This document shows positions 10,748-19,411 of a stretch of DNA of 64,000 bases, piece after piece (the first letter of the stretch is position 1; each line of letters opens with the position of its first letter). The notes beneath the pieces are model-generated. The model was not told where the DNA came from. It saw only the letters and a list, made by a program, of their open reading frames with translations, and made no database searches. The DNA comes from Micromonospora chalcea. GTDB taxonomy: Bacteria > Actinomycetota > Actinomycetes > Mycobacteriales > Micromonosporaceae. Both the position numbers and the translations under genes were made by a program. The DNA is taken from assembly GCF_002926165.1 (NCBI RefSeq), contig NZ_MAGP01000080.1:39413-103412 (forward strand), in the 5' to 3' direction.

Positions 10748-11343
10748 CGCGGCTCCTCCCCGGTCAGCTCGCGACGCAGGTCGGCGGCGAGTTCACGCAT
10801 CCGGTGGTCGTGCGCGGCGGTGGCGGGACGCTGGGCGTACCAGAGGTCGGAGAAGATCGCCCCGGCGGTGTGCAGCGTCGGCCGCACCTGGGGCCGGGCA
10901 CGGGCCGCCGCCTCGGTCAGCTCGACCACCGTGAGCCCGGGGCGGGGCTCCACGACGTGCCGCGTGACCAGGAGCCGGACAATCTCGCGCAGCCGTTCCC
11001 GGACCGCCTCGGCGTACCGGCCCTCGGCCGCGAGCCGGTCGGCCAGCCCGGGCGCGCCGGCCGGCACGGCCTCCGGGGTCCGGGGCTCGGGCACGCGTAC
11101 CGGCGGCGGATCGGAGCGGCGGCGGCGCGCGGGCCGGCGCAGGCGGGGCAGCCGCAGCCGGGGCAGGCGCGGCAGGCGCAGCCGGGGCAGTGAGAACCGG
11201 GGCAGCCGGCGGGGCACCCAGGCCGGGAAGAAGTACCAGCCCAGGGCGGCCAGCAGCGCGACCGCCAGCAGGATCAGCGCGGCCAGCGGCAGCGGCAGCA
11301 GGTCACCGAGGGCCGCGACCGTCTCGGTCCACCAGCGGCTCAC
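10744..11343 (-). CDS. DUF4129 domain-containing membrane protein
   Basis: The 199-residue protein has one N-terminal membrane helix (about residues 12-36), a strongly basic Arg/Leu/Pro linker with repeated LPRL/RLPRL units, and a C-terminal helical domain (VVELTEAAARARPQV, FSDLWYAQRPA) typical of DUF4129. In transglutaminase-like fusions this domain sits at the cytoplasmic end. GTG 11343 overlaps the upstream stop (GTGA). It is part of the MoxR operon. Confidence 0.82.
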   Translation of the reverse strand: MSRWWTETVAALGDLLPLPLAALILLAVALLAALGWYFFPAWVPRRLPRFSLPRLRLPRLPRLRLPRLRRPARRRRSDPPPVRVPEPRTPEAVPAGAPGLADRLAAEGRYAEAVRERLREIVRLLVTRHVVEPRPGLTVVELTEAAARARPQVRPTLHTAGAIFSDLWYAQRPATAAHDHRMRELAADLRRELTGEEPR

Positions 11344-12185
11344 CGCTGCGCCGCCAGCAGGACCGGTTCCGGTACGCCCGCCGGCGCGCGGGAGAGCCGG
11401 ATGTCCAGCCCTTCGGTGCGGATCCGGGTCTCCAGGTGCAGCACCGCGTCCAGGCAAGCCAGCGCCGGGTACGCCAGCGCGTTCACCGCGGCGAAGGCGG
11501 CGACGGTCACCGGCAGCGCCCAGGCGGACACGTCGAACAGGCCCAGCATGCCGAGACCGTGATAGACGCCCAGCCCGATGCCGAGCCGGATCAGCCACCA
11601 GCCCAGGTAGCCCAGCAGCCGGACGGCGGCGGCCCGCGCGCTCACCCGGCCCGCCAGGCGGATCGCCCGCCACGGGGCCCGGTGTCCGGGCACCCCGTCC
11701 AGCACCAGCACCGGCACCACCAGGCCGAGCAGCCCGTACGCCAGGAACCAGCCCGGCCCGGTCAGTGCGGCGAGCGCGACGACGGGGCCGATCGCGACGG
11801 CGGCCAGCAGCGCGGCGCCAGGGCGGGAGCCGCGCAGCAGCTCGGCCGGCCCGGGACGGCGCCCCAGCAGGGCCGCGCCGGCGCCGCGCGCGGCCGGGCC
11901 GCCCAGCAGCGCGATGATCGCCGCCTCGGTGCCGGCGCCGGTCGCCAGCAGCAGCCAGTACCAGGGCAGCGAGTCACCGAGGTCCGCCGGCCACCACTGC
12001 GGCGGGTCGGCCTCGACCAGCAGCCGCAGCGGGTGGAGCACCGCCTGCTCGGCGAGGGCCAGCACGAGGGCGAGCGGGACGAGCACCCGGGCGTGGTCGC
12101 GCAGCAGCAGCACTGCCGCGTCGAGCAGTTCGCCGACGGTCAGCGGACGGCGCGGCAGCACCGCGGTCGGGCCGGCGTCGGGCAC
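11340..12185 (-). CDS. Multi-pass membrane protein, first gene of the MoxR operon
   Basis: The 281-residue hydrophobic protein has about six membrane segments and resembles membrane-domain proteins annotated as glycerophosphoryl diester phosphodiesterase membrane-like, though no catalytic domain is visible. The short segment RPLTVGELLDAAVLLLRDH is typical of this group. The GTG at 12185 has AGGAG five bases upstream, which decides the start; the longer frame upstream has no such site. The stop overlaps the DUF4129 start. It is divergent from mtrA. Confidence 0.75.
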   Translation of the reverse strand: MPDAGPTAVLPRRPLTVGELLDAAVLLLRDHARVLVPLALVLALAEQAVLHPLRLLVEADPPQWWPADLGDSLPWYWLLLATGAGTEAAIIALLGGPAARGAGAALLGRRPGPAELLRGSRPGAALLAAVAIGPVVALAALTGPGWFLAYGLLGLVVPVLVLDGVPGHRAPWRAIRLAGRVSARAAAVRLLGYLGWWLIRLGIGLGVYHGLGMLGLFDVSAWALPVTVAAFAAVNALAYPALACLDAVLHLETRIRTEGLDIRLSRAPAGVPEPVLLAAQR

Positions 12186-12399
12186 GCGTACTCCTGGCGG
12201 GCAGGGCGGAGGTGGCGGGCGGCGCGGCGCCCGAGGGATCATGGTTGCACGGCGGGTCCGCATCCGGTGGACCCGTCCGCCCTGACGCGCCACGCTGTGC
12301 GGCCACGCCGCTTGCTGTGGTGCGCGGGCCCGCTCGGCGCTACCGTGCCGTGGAGACGCCGAACCCCTCCAGACGAACGGGGATGGAACGATAAACCCC

Positions 12400-13089
12400 A
12401 TGAGAGCCCGGGTACTCGTGGTCGACGACGACCCCGCCCTCGCCGAGATGCTCGGCATCGTGCTGCGCAGCGAGGGCTTCGTGCCGTCCTTCGTCGCGGA
12501 CGGCGAACGGGCGCTGGCCGCCTTCCGCGACAACCGACCCGACATCGTCCTGCTCGACCTGATGCTCCCCGGCATGAGCGGCATCGACGTGGCCCGCGCC
12601 ATCCGGGGCGAGTCCGGCGTGCCGATCGTGATGCTGACCGCCAAGAGCGACACCGTGGACGTGGTGCTCGGCCTGGAGTCCGGCGCCGACGACTACGTGG
12701 TGAAGCCGTTCAAGCCCAAGGAGCTGGTGGCCCGGATGCGGGCCCGGCTGCGCCGGGGCGAGGACGTGGCCCCGGAGATGCTGACGATCGGGCCGCCCGG
12801 CAACCAGATCACCATCGACGTGCCGGCGCACACGGTCAGCCGCGACGGCGACGAGGTGAAGCTGACCCCGCTGGAGTTCGACCTGCTGGTCGCGCTCGCC
12901 CGCAAGCCGCGCCAGGTCTTCACCCGCGAGGTGCTGCTGGAACAGGTCTGGGGCTACCGCCACGCCGCCGACACCCGCCTGGTGAACGTGCACGTGCAGC
13001 GGCTGCGCGCCAAGATCGAGCCGGATCCGGAGCGACCCGAAATCATCCTGACCGTGCGGGGCGTGGGTTACAAGGCGGGTACCGGATAG
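12400..13089 (+). CDS. mtrA: MtrA, OmpR/PhoB-type response regulator
   Basis: The 229-residue response regulator of the essential actinobacterial MtrAB system controls cell division, wall metabolism and, in filamentous genera, development. The receiver domain spans 1-115, with the acidic pocket D9-D10-D11, phospho-acceptor Asp53 and the conserved Thr/Lys in MLTAKS and VVKPFKPKEL. The C-terminal winged helix includes VWGYRHAADTRLVNVHVQRL. ATG 12400 follows 214 bp of spacer from the divergent membrane gene. mtrB follows after 13 bp and lpqB overlaps mtrB, giving the standard mtrA-mtrB-lpqB operon. Confidence 0.97.
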   Translation: MRARVLVVDDDPALAEMLGIVLRSEGFVPSFVADGERALAAFRDNRPDIVLLDLMLPGMSGIDVARAIRGESGVPIVMLTAKSDTVDVVLGLESGADDYVVKPFKPKELVARMRARLRRGEDVAPEMLTIGPPGNQITIDVPAHTVSRDGDEVKLTPLEFDLLVALARKPRQVFTREVLLEQVWGYRHAADTRLVNVHVQRLRAKIEPDPERPEIILTVRGVGYKAGTG

Positions 13090-13102
13090 CCTGGTCAGCA
13101 CT

Positions 13103-14857
13103 GTGGTGACCACCCCGCTGCCGGACACGCCGACCGCCGAGCCCCGCCGGCTCCACGCCGTGCGGGCGCTCTGGCTCGCCCTGAGTGGCCGGGTCGCCCG
13201 GCTGGTCGCCGCGGTGCACCAGGCCTGGCGGCGGTCGCTCCAGGTGCGTGTGGTCACCATCACGCTGGTGGCGTCGAGTCTGCTGGTGGGCGGTTTCGCC
13301 TACCTGATCGCCGACAAGATCACCAGCATCCTGCTGGAGAACGCCGAGACCGACGTGCGGCTGCGGCTGAGCAACGGCAGCGAGTACGCGGCGAAGCAGT
13401 TCAACCTCTACAGCCAGCCGCAGGAGGCGCAGCTCCAGAACACCATCGACGGCACGGTGAACTACCTGGCCGGCGGTGACCCGACGCAGACCAGCGGCGT
13501 CGTGGTGGCGATCACCGCCGACAACTTCGCCGAGTTCATCGAGCCGCGCACCACGCCCGAGGTGCCGGTGGGCACGGTGATCGGCGACGAGCTGCGGGCC
13601 GCCGTGGCCTCCGGCAAGGTCGCCCACCAGATCCGCACCGGGTCGCTCGGCGGCGAACGCACCAAATACCTGGTCTACGGCTCCCCGGTGCCCACCAAGT
13701 TCGGGCAGGTCGAGCTCTACTACCTCGTACCCCTGGCCCGGCAGGACGCGACGGCGGCCGACGCCCGGGCCACGGTGGTCGCCACCGGCGTCGCGCTCGT
13801 CCTCCTGCTCGGCCTGCTGGCCGCCCTGGTCACCCGCCTGGTGGTGACGCCGGTACGGGTGGCCGCGCGCACCGCGCAGCGGCTCTCCGCCGGCCTGCTC
13901 GACCAGCGCATGGTGGTGAACGGCGAGGACGACCTCGCCCTGCTGGCCGCCTCGTTCAACCAGATGGCGACGAACCTGCAACGGCAGATCCTCCGGCTGG
14001 AGGAGATGTCCCGGCTGCAACGCCGGTTCACCTCGGACGTCTCGCACGAGCTGCGGACGCCGTTGACCACGGTCCGGATGGCCGCCGACCTGATCTTCGC
14101 CGAGCGGGACGAGTTCGACCCGGCGGTGGCCCGCAGCGCCGAGCTGCTCCAGGCCGAGCTGGACCGGTTCGAGGAGCTGCTCACCGACCTGCTGGAGATC
14201 AGCCGGTTCGACGCCGGCTTCGCGGTGCTGGACAGCGAGCCGACCGACCTGGTGCCGGTGGTGCACCGGGTCACCGAGCGGCTGGCCGGGCTGGCCGAGC
14301 GGGTCGGGGTCACGATCGAGCTGGACCTGCCGGACACTCCGGTGATCGCCGAGGTCGACCCGCGCCGCGTCGAGCGGGTGCTGCGCAACCTGGTCGGCAA
14401 CGCGGTCGAGCACGGCGAGGCCAAACCGGTACGGATCACCCTGGGCCAGGACCGCAGCGCGGTGGCGATCACCGTGCGGGACCACGGCGTCGGCCTCAAG
14501 CCGGGGGAGGAGAAGCTGGTGTTCAACCGCTTCTGGCGGGCCGACCCGTCGCGGGCCCGGCAGACCGGCGGCACCGGGCTCGGCCTGTCGATCAGCCTGG
14601 AGGACGCCCGCCTGCACGGCGGCTGGCTGGAGGCGTGGGGCGCGCCCGGCCAGGGCGCCCAGTTCCGGCTCACGCTGCCGGCCCGGGCCGGGGACCGGCT
14701 CACCACCTCCCCGCTGCGGCTGGTGCCGGCCGACGCCACGGTGCCGTTCGGCGGTCCCCGCGACGGCGGCCTGCTCGCCATCGGCCCGGGCACCGACGCC
14801 GGAACGCTGACCGTGGAGCCCGCCGCCGACGGCGACCGGGCGGAGGCCCGGCCGTGA
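13103..14857 (+). CDS. mtrB: MtrB, sensor histidine kinase
   Basis: The 584-residue membrane kinase phosphorylates MtrA. The first membrane helix is near residues 50-72 and the second near 225-250, flanking a 150-residue extracytoplasmic sensor. A HAMP domain follows, then the H-box SDVSHELRTPLTTVR, N-box LRNLVGNAVEHGE, G1 box DHGVGL and G2 box GGTGLGLS. A non-conserved tail of about 60 residues ends the protein. Two GTG codons occur in tandem at 13103 and 13106. The stop overlaps the lpqB start (GTGA). Confidence 0.96.
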   Translation: MVTTPLPDTPTAEPRRLHAVRALWLALSGRVARLVAAVHQAWRRSLQVRVVTITLVASSLLVGGFAYLIADKITSILLENAETDVRLRLSNGSEYAAKQFNLYSQPQEAQLQNTIDGTVNYLAGGDPTQTSGVVVAITADNFAEFIEPRTTPEVPVGTVIGDELRAAVASGKVAHQIRTGSLGGERTKYLVYGSPVPTKFGQVELYYLVPLARQDATAADARATVVATGVALVLLLGLLAALVTRLVVTPVRVAARTAQRLSAGLLDQRMVVNGEDDLALLAASFNQMATNLQRQILRLEEMSRLQRRFTSDVSHELRTPLTTVRMAADLIFAERDEFDPAVARSAELLQAELDRFEELLTDLLEISRFDAGFAVLDSEPTDLVPVVHRVTERLAGLAERVGVTIELDLPDTPVIAEVDPRRVERVLRNLVGNAVEHGEAKPVRITLGQDRSAVAITVRDHGVGLKPGEEKLVFNRFWRADPSRARQTGGTGLGLSISLEDARLHGGWLEAWGAPGQGAQFRLTLPARAGDRLTTSPLRLVPADATVPFGGPRDGGLLAIGPGTDAGTLTVEPAADGDRAEARP

Positions 14858-16653
14858 GCCGCCGCGCCCTGGCCCTGCTGCTGGCCGGCGCCCTGCTTCC
14901 GGCCGCGCTCGTCGGCTGCGGCATCCCGGGTGAGACAGACGTCCAGATCGACGGCTCGGTGCCGGCCGCGCAGGGCGGGGCGCTCAACGGCAGTCCGGCC
15001 CGGCCGCCCGAACCGGCCGACAGCAGCGAGCCGGTGCCGTTCATCGAGAACTACCTGCGGGCGGCGGCGGCCGGGGAACGCGACCAGGCGTACGCCCGGG
15101 CCCGGAAGTTCCTCGCCGAGGAGTCCCGCGACCTGCTCCCGGGCAAGCCGCAGACCAGCGAGGTCGAGCTGACCGTGGTGCGGCTGCGGGAGAAGCCGGA
15201 GAGCACGCCGCCGAACAACCAGGGCACCAGCACGGTGACGCTCAAGGTGCAGCAGGTCGGCGTGCTGCGGGCGGACGGCACGCTCGGGCCGCCGGTGGCC
15301 AGCGACACGCAGTACGTCTTCGAGCTGCGCCGCGCCGAGCCGGCCGGGACCGGGCTGCTGATCACCGAGGCGCCGAACGTGCTGCTGGCCAGCGACTCGG
15401 CGATGCGTGAGTACTACCGCCCCCGCACCGTCTACTTCTGGAACTCGGACCAGACCCGCCTGGTGCCGGACCAGCGCTACCTGCTCTCCTCGGCGCCGAC
15501 CGAGCGGCGGATCACCGAGGTGGTGAAGTGGCTGGCGGACCGCCCCTCGGACTGGCTGGCCGCCGGCGTGACCGGGTTGCCCGACGGCACCCAGCTGATC
15601 AACAACGCGACCGGGACGGACGGGCACTGGGAGATCAACCTGAACATGCCGGGGGCCAACGAGCAGCGGCTGAACCGGCTCGGTACCCAGTTGGCCTGGT
15701 CCCTGTCGGACCTGGACGGCGTGGTCGACCTCAAGATTCAGAACCAGAAGCGGCTGACCGTCGACCTCCGGCGGGAGCGCGTCTCGGTCGTCGCGTACCC
15801 GCGCGGGGCGAACCCGATGCGGTTGGGCGTCTACGACGGTGCCGTACGCCCACTGGCGTTCGGCAACGAGCCGCGGGCCGCCGTGCCGCTGCCGCCGGAG
15901 GAGAACCGCAACGTGGTCTCCGCCGCGCTCGCCCGTGCCGAGGAACAGGTGCTGGCCGCGCGCGGCGGCGCCGGCGCCGACAACCGCAAGCGGCTCAAGG
16001 TGGGCTCCGGCGCGGAGCCGGTGGCCACGCTCAACGCGAGCGACCGCACGTTCCGCGCGATGAGCCGCCCGACCTGGCTGCGGTCGCTGACCAAGGCCCG
16101 GCCGGGTGGCCTGGTGGCGGCAGACGGCAAGCTCTACCGGTTCGACGGGTCGGGCCGGATGAGCGAGATCGCGCTGTCCGTGTCCGGCCCGGTGACGGCG
16201 GTCGCCGGTTCCCTCGAAGGCCACCGGGTCGCACTGGTCAGCGGCGGCGCGCTCTACGTCGCCGCGGTCAGCGTCGACGGCGGCGTGGTCAACCTGGGAC
16301 AGCCGCGCCGGGTGGCCACCCTGCTCACCGGCGTGACGGTGGTGGACTGGGTGGCGGAGAACGAACTCGTGCTGGCCGGCAACGAGGCGGACCGGCGTTC
16401 GGCGATCCACCAGCTCAGCGTCGACGGCGTGTGGGAGACCCCGCTGGCGGTGGAGATCGGCGCCCCGGTCACCCAGCTCGCCGGGTATCCGGGCGGCAGC
16501 GACCGGGGCCTGGCCGCGTTCTCGTTCATGTTCGAGACGGACGGGGCGGCCTGGCGGAACAACCCGTTCGACTTCGTCAAGCGGGAGCAGGTGCTCGACG
16601 TGCCGGCCAGCAGCCGGGCGACCAACCCGACCGCCCCGTTCTTCCTCTACTGA
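14854..16653 (+). CDS. lpqB: LpqB, lipoprotein modulator of MtrAB
   Basis: The 599-residue lipoprotein has a signal peptide with lipobox AALVGC at about residues 20-25, a GerMN-like domain (roughly 200-335) and a C-terminal LpqB beta-propeller region (about 340-595). LpqB is the third member of the MtrAB-LpqB system and interacts with the extracytoplasmic part of MtrB, influencing MtrA activation. The start is GTG 14854, overlapping the mtrB stop. comF begins 6 bp after its stop. Confidence 0.95.
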   Translation: MSRRALALLLAGALLPAALVGCGIPGETDVQIDGSVPAAQGGALNGSPARPPEPADSSEPVPFIENYLRAAAAGERDQAYARARKFLAEESRDLLPGKPQTSEVELTVVRLREKPESTPPNNQGTSTVTLKVQQVGVLRADGTLGPPVASDTQYVFELRRAEPAGTGLLITEAPNVLLASDSAMREYYRPRTVYFWNSDQTRLVPDQRYLLSSAPTERRITEVVKWLADRPSDWLAAGVTGLPDGTQLINNATGTDGHWEINLNMPGANEQRLNRLGTQLAWSLSDLDGVVDLKIQNQKRLTVDLRRERVSVVAYPRGANPMRLGVYDGAVRPLAFGNEPRAAVPLPPEENRNVVSAALARAEEQVLAARGGAGADNRKRLKVGSGAEPVATLNASDRTFRAMSRPTWLRSLTKARPGGLVAADGKLYRFDGSGRMSEIALSVSGPVTAVAGSLEGHRVALVSGGALYVAAVSVDGGVVNLGQPRRVATLLTGVTVVDWVAENELVLAGNEADRRSAIHQLSVDGVWETPLAVEIGAPVTQLAGYPGGSDRGLAAFSFMFETDGAAWRNNPFDFVKREQVLDVPASSRATNPTAPFFLY

Positions 16654-16659
16654 GCCGCC

Positions 16660-17364
16660 GTGCGTGACCTGGGCGGGCTCTGGTCGGACCTGACCGACCT
16701 GGTGCTGCCCGCCGGGTGCGCCGGCTGCGGCGGGGGCGCGGCGCGGCTGCGGCAGGGCTTCTGCCCCGGCTGCGTACGCGAACTGGAGTCGCTGCGCCCC
16801 GCGCCCACCCGGCCCGATCCGGCCCCGCCCGGCCTGCCGCCCTGTGTCGCGCTCGGCCCGTACGGCGGGGCGCTGCGCGAGGCGCTGCTCGCGTACAAGG
16901 AACGGGGCCGGCACGGGCTGGCCCGGCCGCTCGGCGCGCTGTTGGCGGAGGTGGTCGCCGAGGCGGTGGGGCCGCCCGGCCCGGTGACGCTGGTGGCGGT
17001 GCCGGACACGGCCCGCGCCGCCCGGGCCCGCTACGGCGACCACCTGGACCGGCTGGTCCGCCCGGCGGCGTCCCGGCTGCGCGCGGCCGGCTGGCCGGTA
17101 CGCGTGCTGCGACCGCTGCGGGCACTGTCCCGGCCCGACTCGGTGACGCTGGACAGCGCCGGACGGGCCACCGCGGCCGAGGCGGCGTTCCGGTTGCGCC
17201 GCCCCGTGACCGGACACCGCCCGGCCGGGACCGTGGTGCTGCTGGACGACATCGTCACCACCGGCGCGACGCTCGCGGCGGTGAGCCGGATGTTGCACCG
17301 CGCGGGAATGACGCCAAAGGCCGCGGCCGTGCTCGCCGCAACGCAAAAGCGGCACGTTCGGTGA
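16660..17364 (+). CDS. ComF-family phosphoribosyltransferase-like protein
   Basis: The 234-residue protein has an N-terminal zinc-ribbon pattern (CAGC and CPGC, residues about 18-40) and a C-terminal PRTase fold with the PRPP-binding loop VVLLDDIVTTGAT. ComF is needed for DNA uptake in naturally competent bacteria, but most actinobacterial homologues have no demonstrated role. The position between lpqB and hpf is conserved in mycobacteria. GTG 16660 lies 6 bp after the lpqB stop, so it is probably cotranscribed. Confidence 0.9.
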   Translation: MRDLGGLWSDLTDLVLPAGCAGCGGGAARLRQGFCPGCVRELESLRPAPTRPDPAPPGLPPCVALGPYGGALREALLAYKERGRHGLARPLGALLAEVVAEAVGPPGPVTLVAVPDTARAARARYGDHLDRLVRPAASRLRAAGWPVRVLRPLRALSRPDSVTLDSAGRATAAEAAFRLRRPVTGHRPAGTVVLLDDIVTTGATLAAVSRMLHRAGMTPKAAAVLAATQKRHVR

Positions 17365-17614
17365 CGCTTCGTGTATCCGTTTCACCCCATGGTGTATGAG
17401 GTGTTAAATTCCGCAACCCCTTTCGGCAACCAGGGGTGACGGTTGGCGGTACAGGAGTTAGCGTTTCGGTGTCGGGGGTAGAGAGGATGCCAACCTTCCC
17501 CCGGCGCTGGAAGGAGGCGTAGCCGAACACCACCGGTCGACGCCGAGCGGGGCCCTCCCGGGCGGGTCGACCGGATTCTCCGGACCGAACGACCGTCCGA
17601 ACAAGGGAGGTCAC

Positions 17615-18259
17615 GTGGACATCGTGGTCAAGGGCCGTAACGTCGAAGTGCCGGACCATTACCGGGTGCACGTAGCCGAGAAGCTCGCGAAGATCGAACG
17701 CTACGACCAGAAGCTCATTCGCGTGGACGTCGAGTTGTTCCACGAGCGCAATCCACGCCAGGCGGACCACTGCCAGCGAGTGGAGATCACCTGTGTCACG
17801 CGCGGCCCGGTGATCCGGGCCGAGGCCTGCACGAGCGACTTCTACAGCGCGCTCGACGCCGCAATCGCCAAGTTGGACACCCGCTTCCGCCGCGCGGCGG
17901 ACCGCCGCCGGGTGCACCGGGGGCGGCACGCGCCGATCTCAGTGGCCGCCGCGACCGCCGGACTGCCGGTGGCCGAACTCGACGGGCCCGGCCTGGCGGC
18001 GCGCGACGGCCACGGCGCCGCCACCGCCGTCGCCGAACGTCCCGACGAGGACGGTTACGTCGAACCCGACGACCAGCCGTGGCACATCGCCCGGGCGAAG
18101 GTCCACCCCGCCGATCCGATGACCGTCGACGACGCGCTGTTCCAGATGGAACTGGTCGGCCACGACTTCTACCTGTTCCAGGACAAGGAGTCCGGCCGCC
18201 CGAGCGTGGTCTACCGGCGGCACGCGTACGACTACGGGATCATCCAGCTCGACACGTGA
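17615..18259 (+). CDS. hpf: Long-form ribosome hibernation promoting factor
   Basis: The 214-residue protein has an N-terminal HPF/YfiA beta-alpha-beta domain (1-105, starting MDIVVKGRNVEVPDHYRVHV) and a C-terminal domain of about 55 residues (DALFQMELVGHDFYLFQDKE) that dimerises and drives formation of 100S ribosomes in stationary phase or stress. An Ala/Gly-rich linker joins them. GTG 17615 has AGGGAGG just upstream. The 250-bp leader is long enough for its own stress promoter, but I could not assign one with confidence. Confidence 0.95.
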   Translation: MDIVVKGRNVEVPDHYRVHVAEKLAKIERYDQKLIRVDVELFHERNPRQADHCQRVEITCVTRGPVIRAEACTSDFYSALDAAIAKLDTRFRRAADRRRVHRGRHAPISVAAATAGLPVAELDGPGLAARDGHGAATAVAERPDEDGYVEPDDQPWHIARAKVHPADPMTVDDALFQMELVGHDFYLFQDKESGRPSVVYRRHAYDYGIIQLDT

Positions 18260-18271
18260 CCCCTTGACCGG

Positions 18272-18307
18272 TGAGACGGGCCCCCGCACGCGCGGGGGCC
18301 CGTCTCA
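18272..18307. terminator. Bidirectional terminator between hpf and the GNAT genes
   Basis: A perfect 16-bp stem (18272-18287 with 18292-18307) closes on a 4-nt loop. The stop codon of the convergent GNAT gene (18305-18307) lies inside the stem, so it can serve both directions. Confidence 0.85.
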
Positions 18308-19411
18308 GTTCTCGTCGGTGGCGAGCCGGCCGTAGACCACCGAGTCGACCCGGGCACCGTCCGGGCCGGGCAGCCGCCCGCGCAGCAGCCCTTCCCGCCG
18401 GAAGCCGGCCCGTTCCAGCACGCGCTGCGAGGCCACGTTGTCCGGCCGGGTGCCGGCCCAGAGCCGGGCCACCCCGATGCCGAACGCCCACCCGGCGACC
18501 AGCCGGACCGTACGCGCGGCCAGCCCGCGCCCGCGCGCCTCCGGCAGCAGGCTGTAGCCGATCATCGCCTGGCCGGTGGCGGGCTCGTCGTAGAACAGCG
18601 CGCACCCGCCGACGACAGCGCCGGTCACCGCGTCGACGATCGCCAGGTCGGCAGCCTCGCCGGCCAGCCAGCGGCTCGCCGCCAGCCGGCAGCGCCGCGC
18701 GATCGCGGCCCGCTCCGGCGCCACCGGCGGCACCCGGTTCGCCACCACCTCCGGCAGCGAGTGCAGCCGGTGCAGCACGCCGGTGTCCGCCGGCCCCACC
18801 GGGCGCAGCGTCACCACGCCGTCGGTGAGCCGGCCGCCGGGCAGGTCCGGCAGCAGACGGGCGACCGGTCCCGGCGGATCGTCGGCCAGCCGCACCCAGG
18901 CGATCAGATCCTCGCGTACGCCGCCCGCGCTCGCGCCCGCCGCCCGGCGTACGCCCTCGTGCCGGTAGCCGCAGGCCAGGGCGATGCGCTGGCTCGGCAC
19001 GTTGTCGACGCGGGTGAGCAGTTCCAGCCGGGCCGCCCCGGCGGTGAACGCACGCTCGGTCAGCAGCCGGGTGGCGGCGCTCGCCACGCCCCGGCCGCGC
19101 GCCGCGGGACCCACCCAGTAACCGATCTCGTAGCTCGCCCGCTCCGCGCTGAGCCGGCTCAGACCGATGCTGCCGAGGAGCCGGTCGGTGGCCGGGTCGG
19201 CGATCGTGTACGCGGCCCCACCCGCCGCCCACGCCGCCGGCGAGCCCTCGGTGATCCACCAGCGGGCGGCGTCGGAGTCGTAGGGATCGGGCAGCAGGGG
19301 CATGAACCGGCGGGTCTCCGGGTCGGCGCACCCGGCCACCATGTCCGGCACGTCCGCGAGGTGGCACGGCCGCAGCCGTAGGCCGTACCCCTCGATCGTC
19401 TCCGGCGTCAC
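18305..19411 (-). CDS. Tandem-domain GNAT N-acetyltransferase
   Basis: The 368-residue protein has two GCN5-related acetyltransferase domains. The first (about 1-180) has the acetyl-CoA loop ARGRGVASAATRLL; the second (about 195-365) has EARGRGLAARTVRL. The pattern resembles RimJ/RimL-type enzymes that acetylate protein N-termini or small amines; the substrate is unknown. GTG 19411 overlaps the stop of the upstream homologous gene (GTGA), and the first domain begins immediately, so the longer upstream frame is not used. Confidence 0.85.
   Translation of the reverse strand: MTPETIEGYGLRLRPCHLADVPDMVAGCADPETRRFMPLLPDPYDSDAARWWITEGSPAAWAAGGAAYTIADPATDRLLGSIGLSRLSAERASYEIGYWVGPAARGRGVASAATRLLTERAFTAGAARLELLTRVDNVPSQRIALACGYRHEGVRRAAGASAGGVREDLIAWVRLADDPPGPVARLLPDLPGGRLTDGVVTLRPVGPADTGVLHRLHSLPEVVANRVPPVAPERAAIARRCRLAASRWLAGEAADLAIVDAVTGAVVGGCALFYDEPATGQAMIGYSLLPEARGRGLAARTVRLVAGWAFGIGVARLWAGTRPDNVASQRVLERAGFRREGLLRGRLPGPDGARVDSVVYGRLATDEN

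Noticed and set aside
13720..17385. 1221-codon minus-strand open frame across mtrB-lpqB-comF
   Set aside because: It spans three well-supported genes on the other strand and has shadow composition.
17365..17614. Sigma-B/F-type promoter before hpf (GTTT ... GGGTA)
   Set aside because: A GTTT and a GGGGTA exist near 17462-17480 but the spacing is several bases too short for the consensus.
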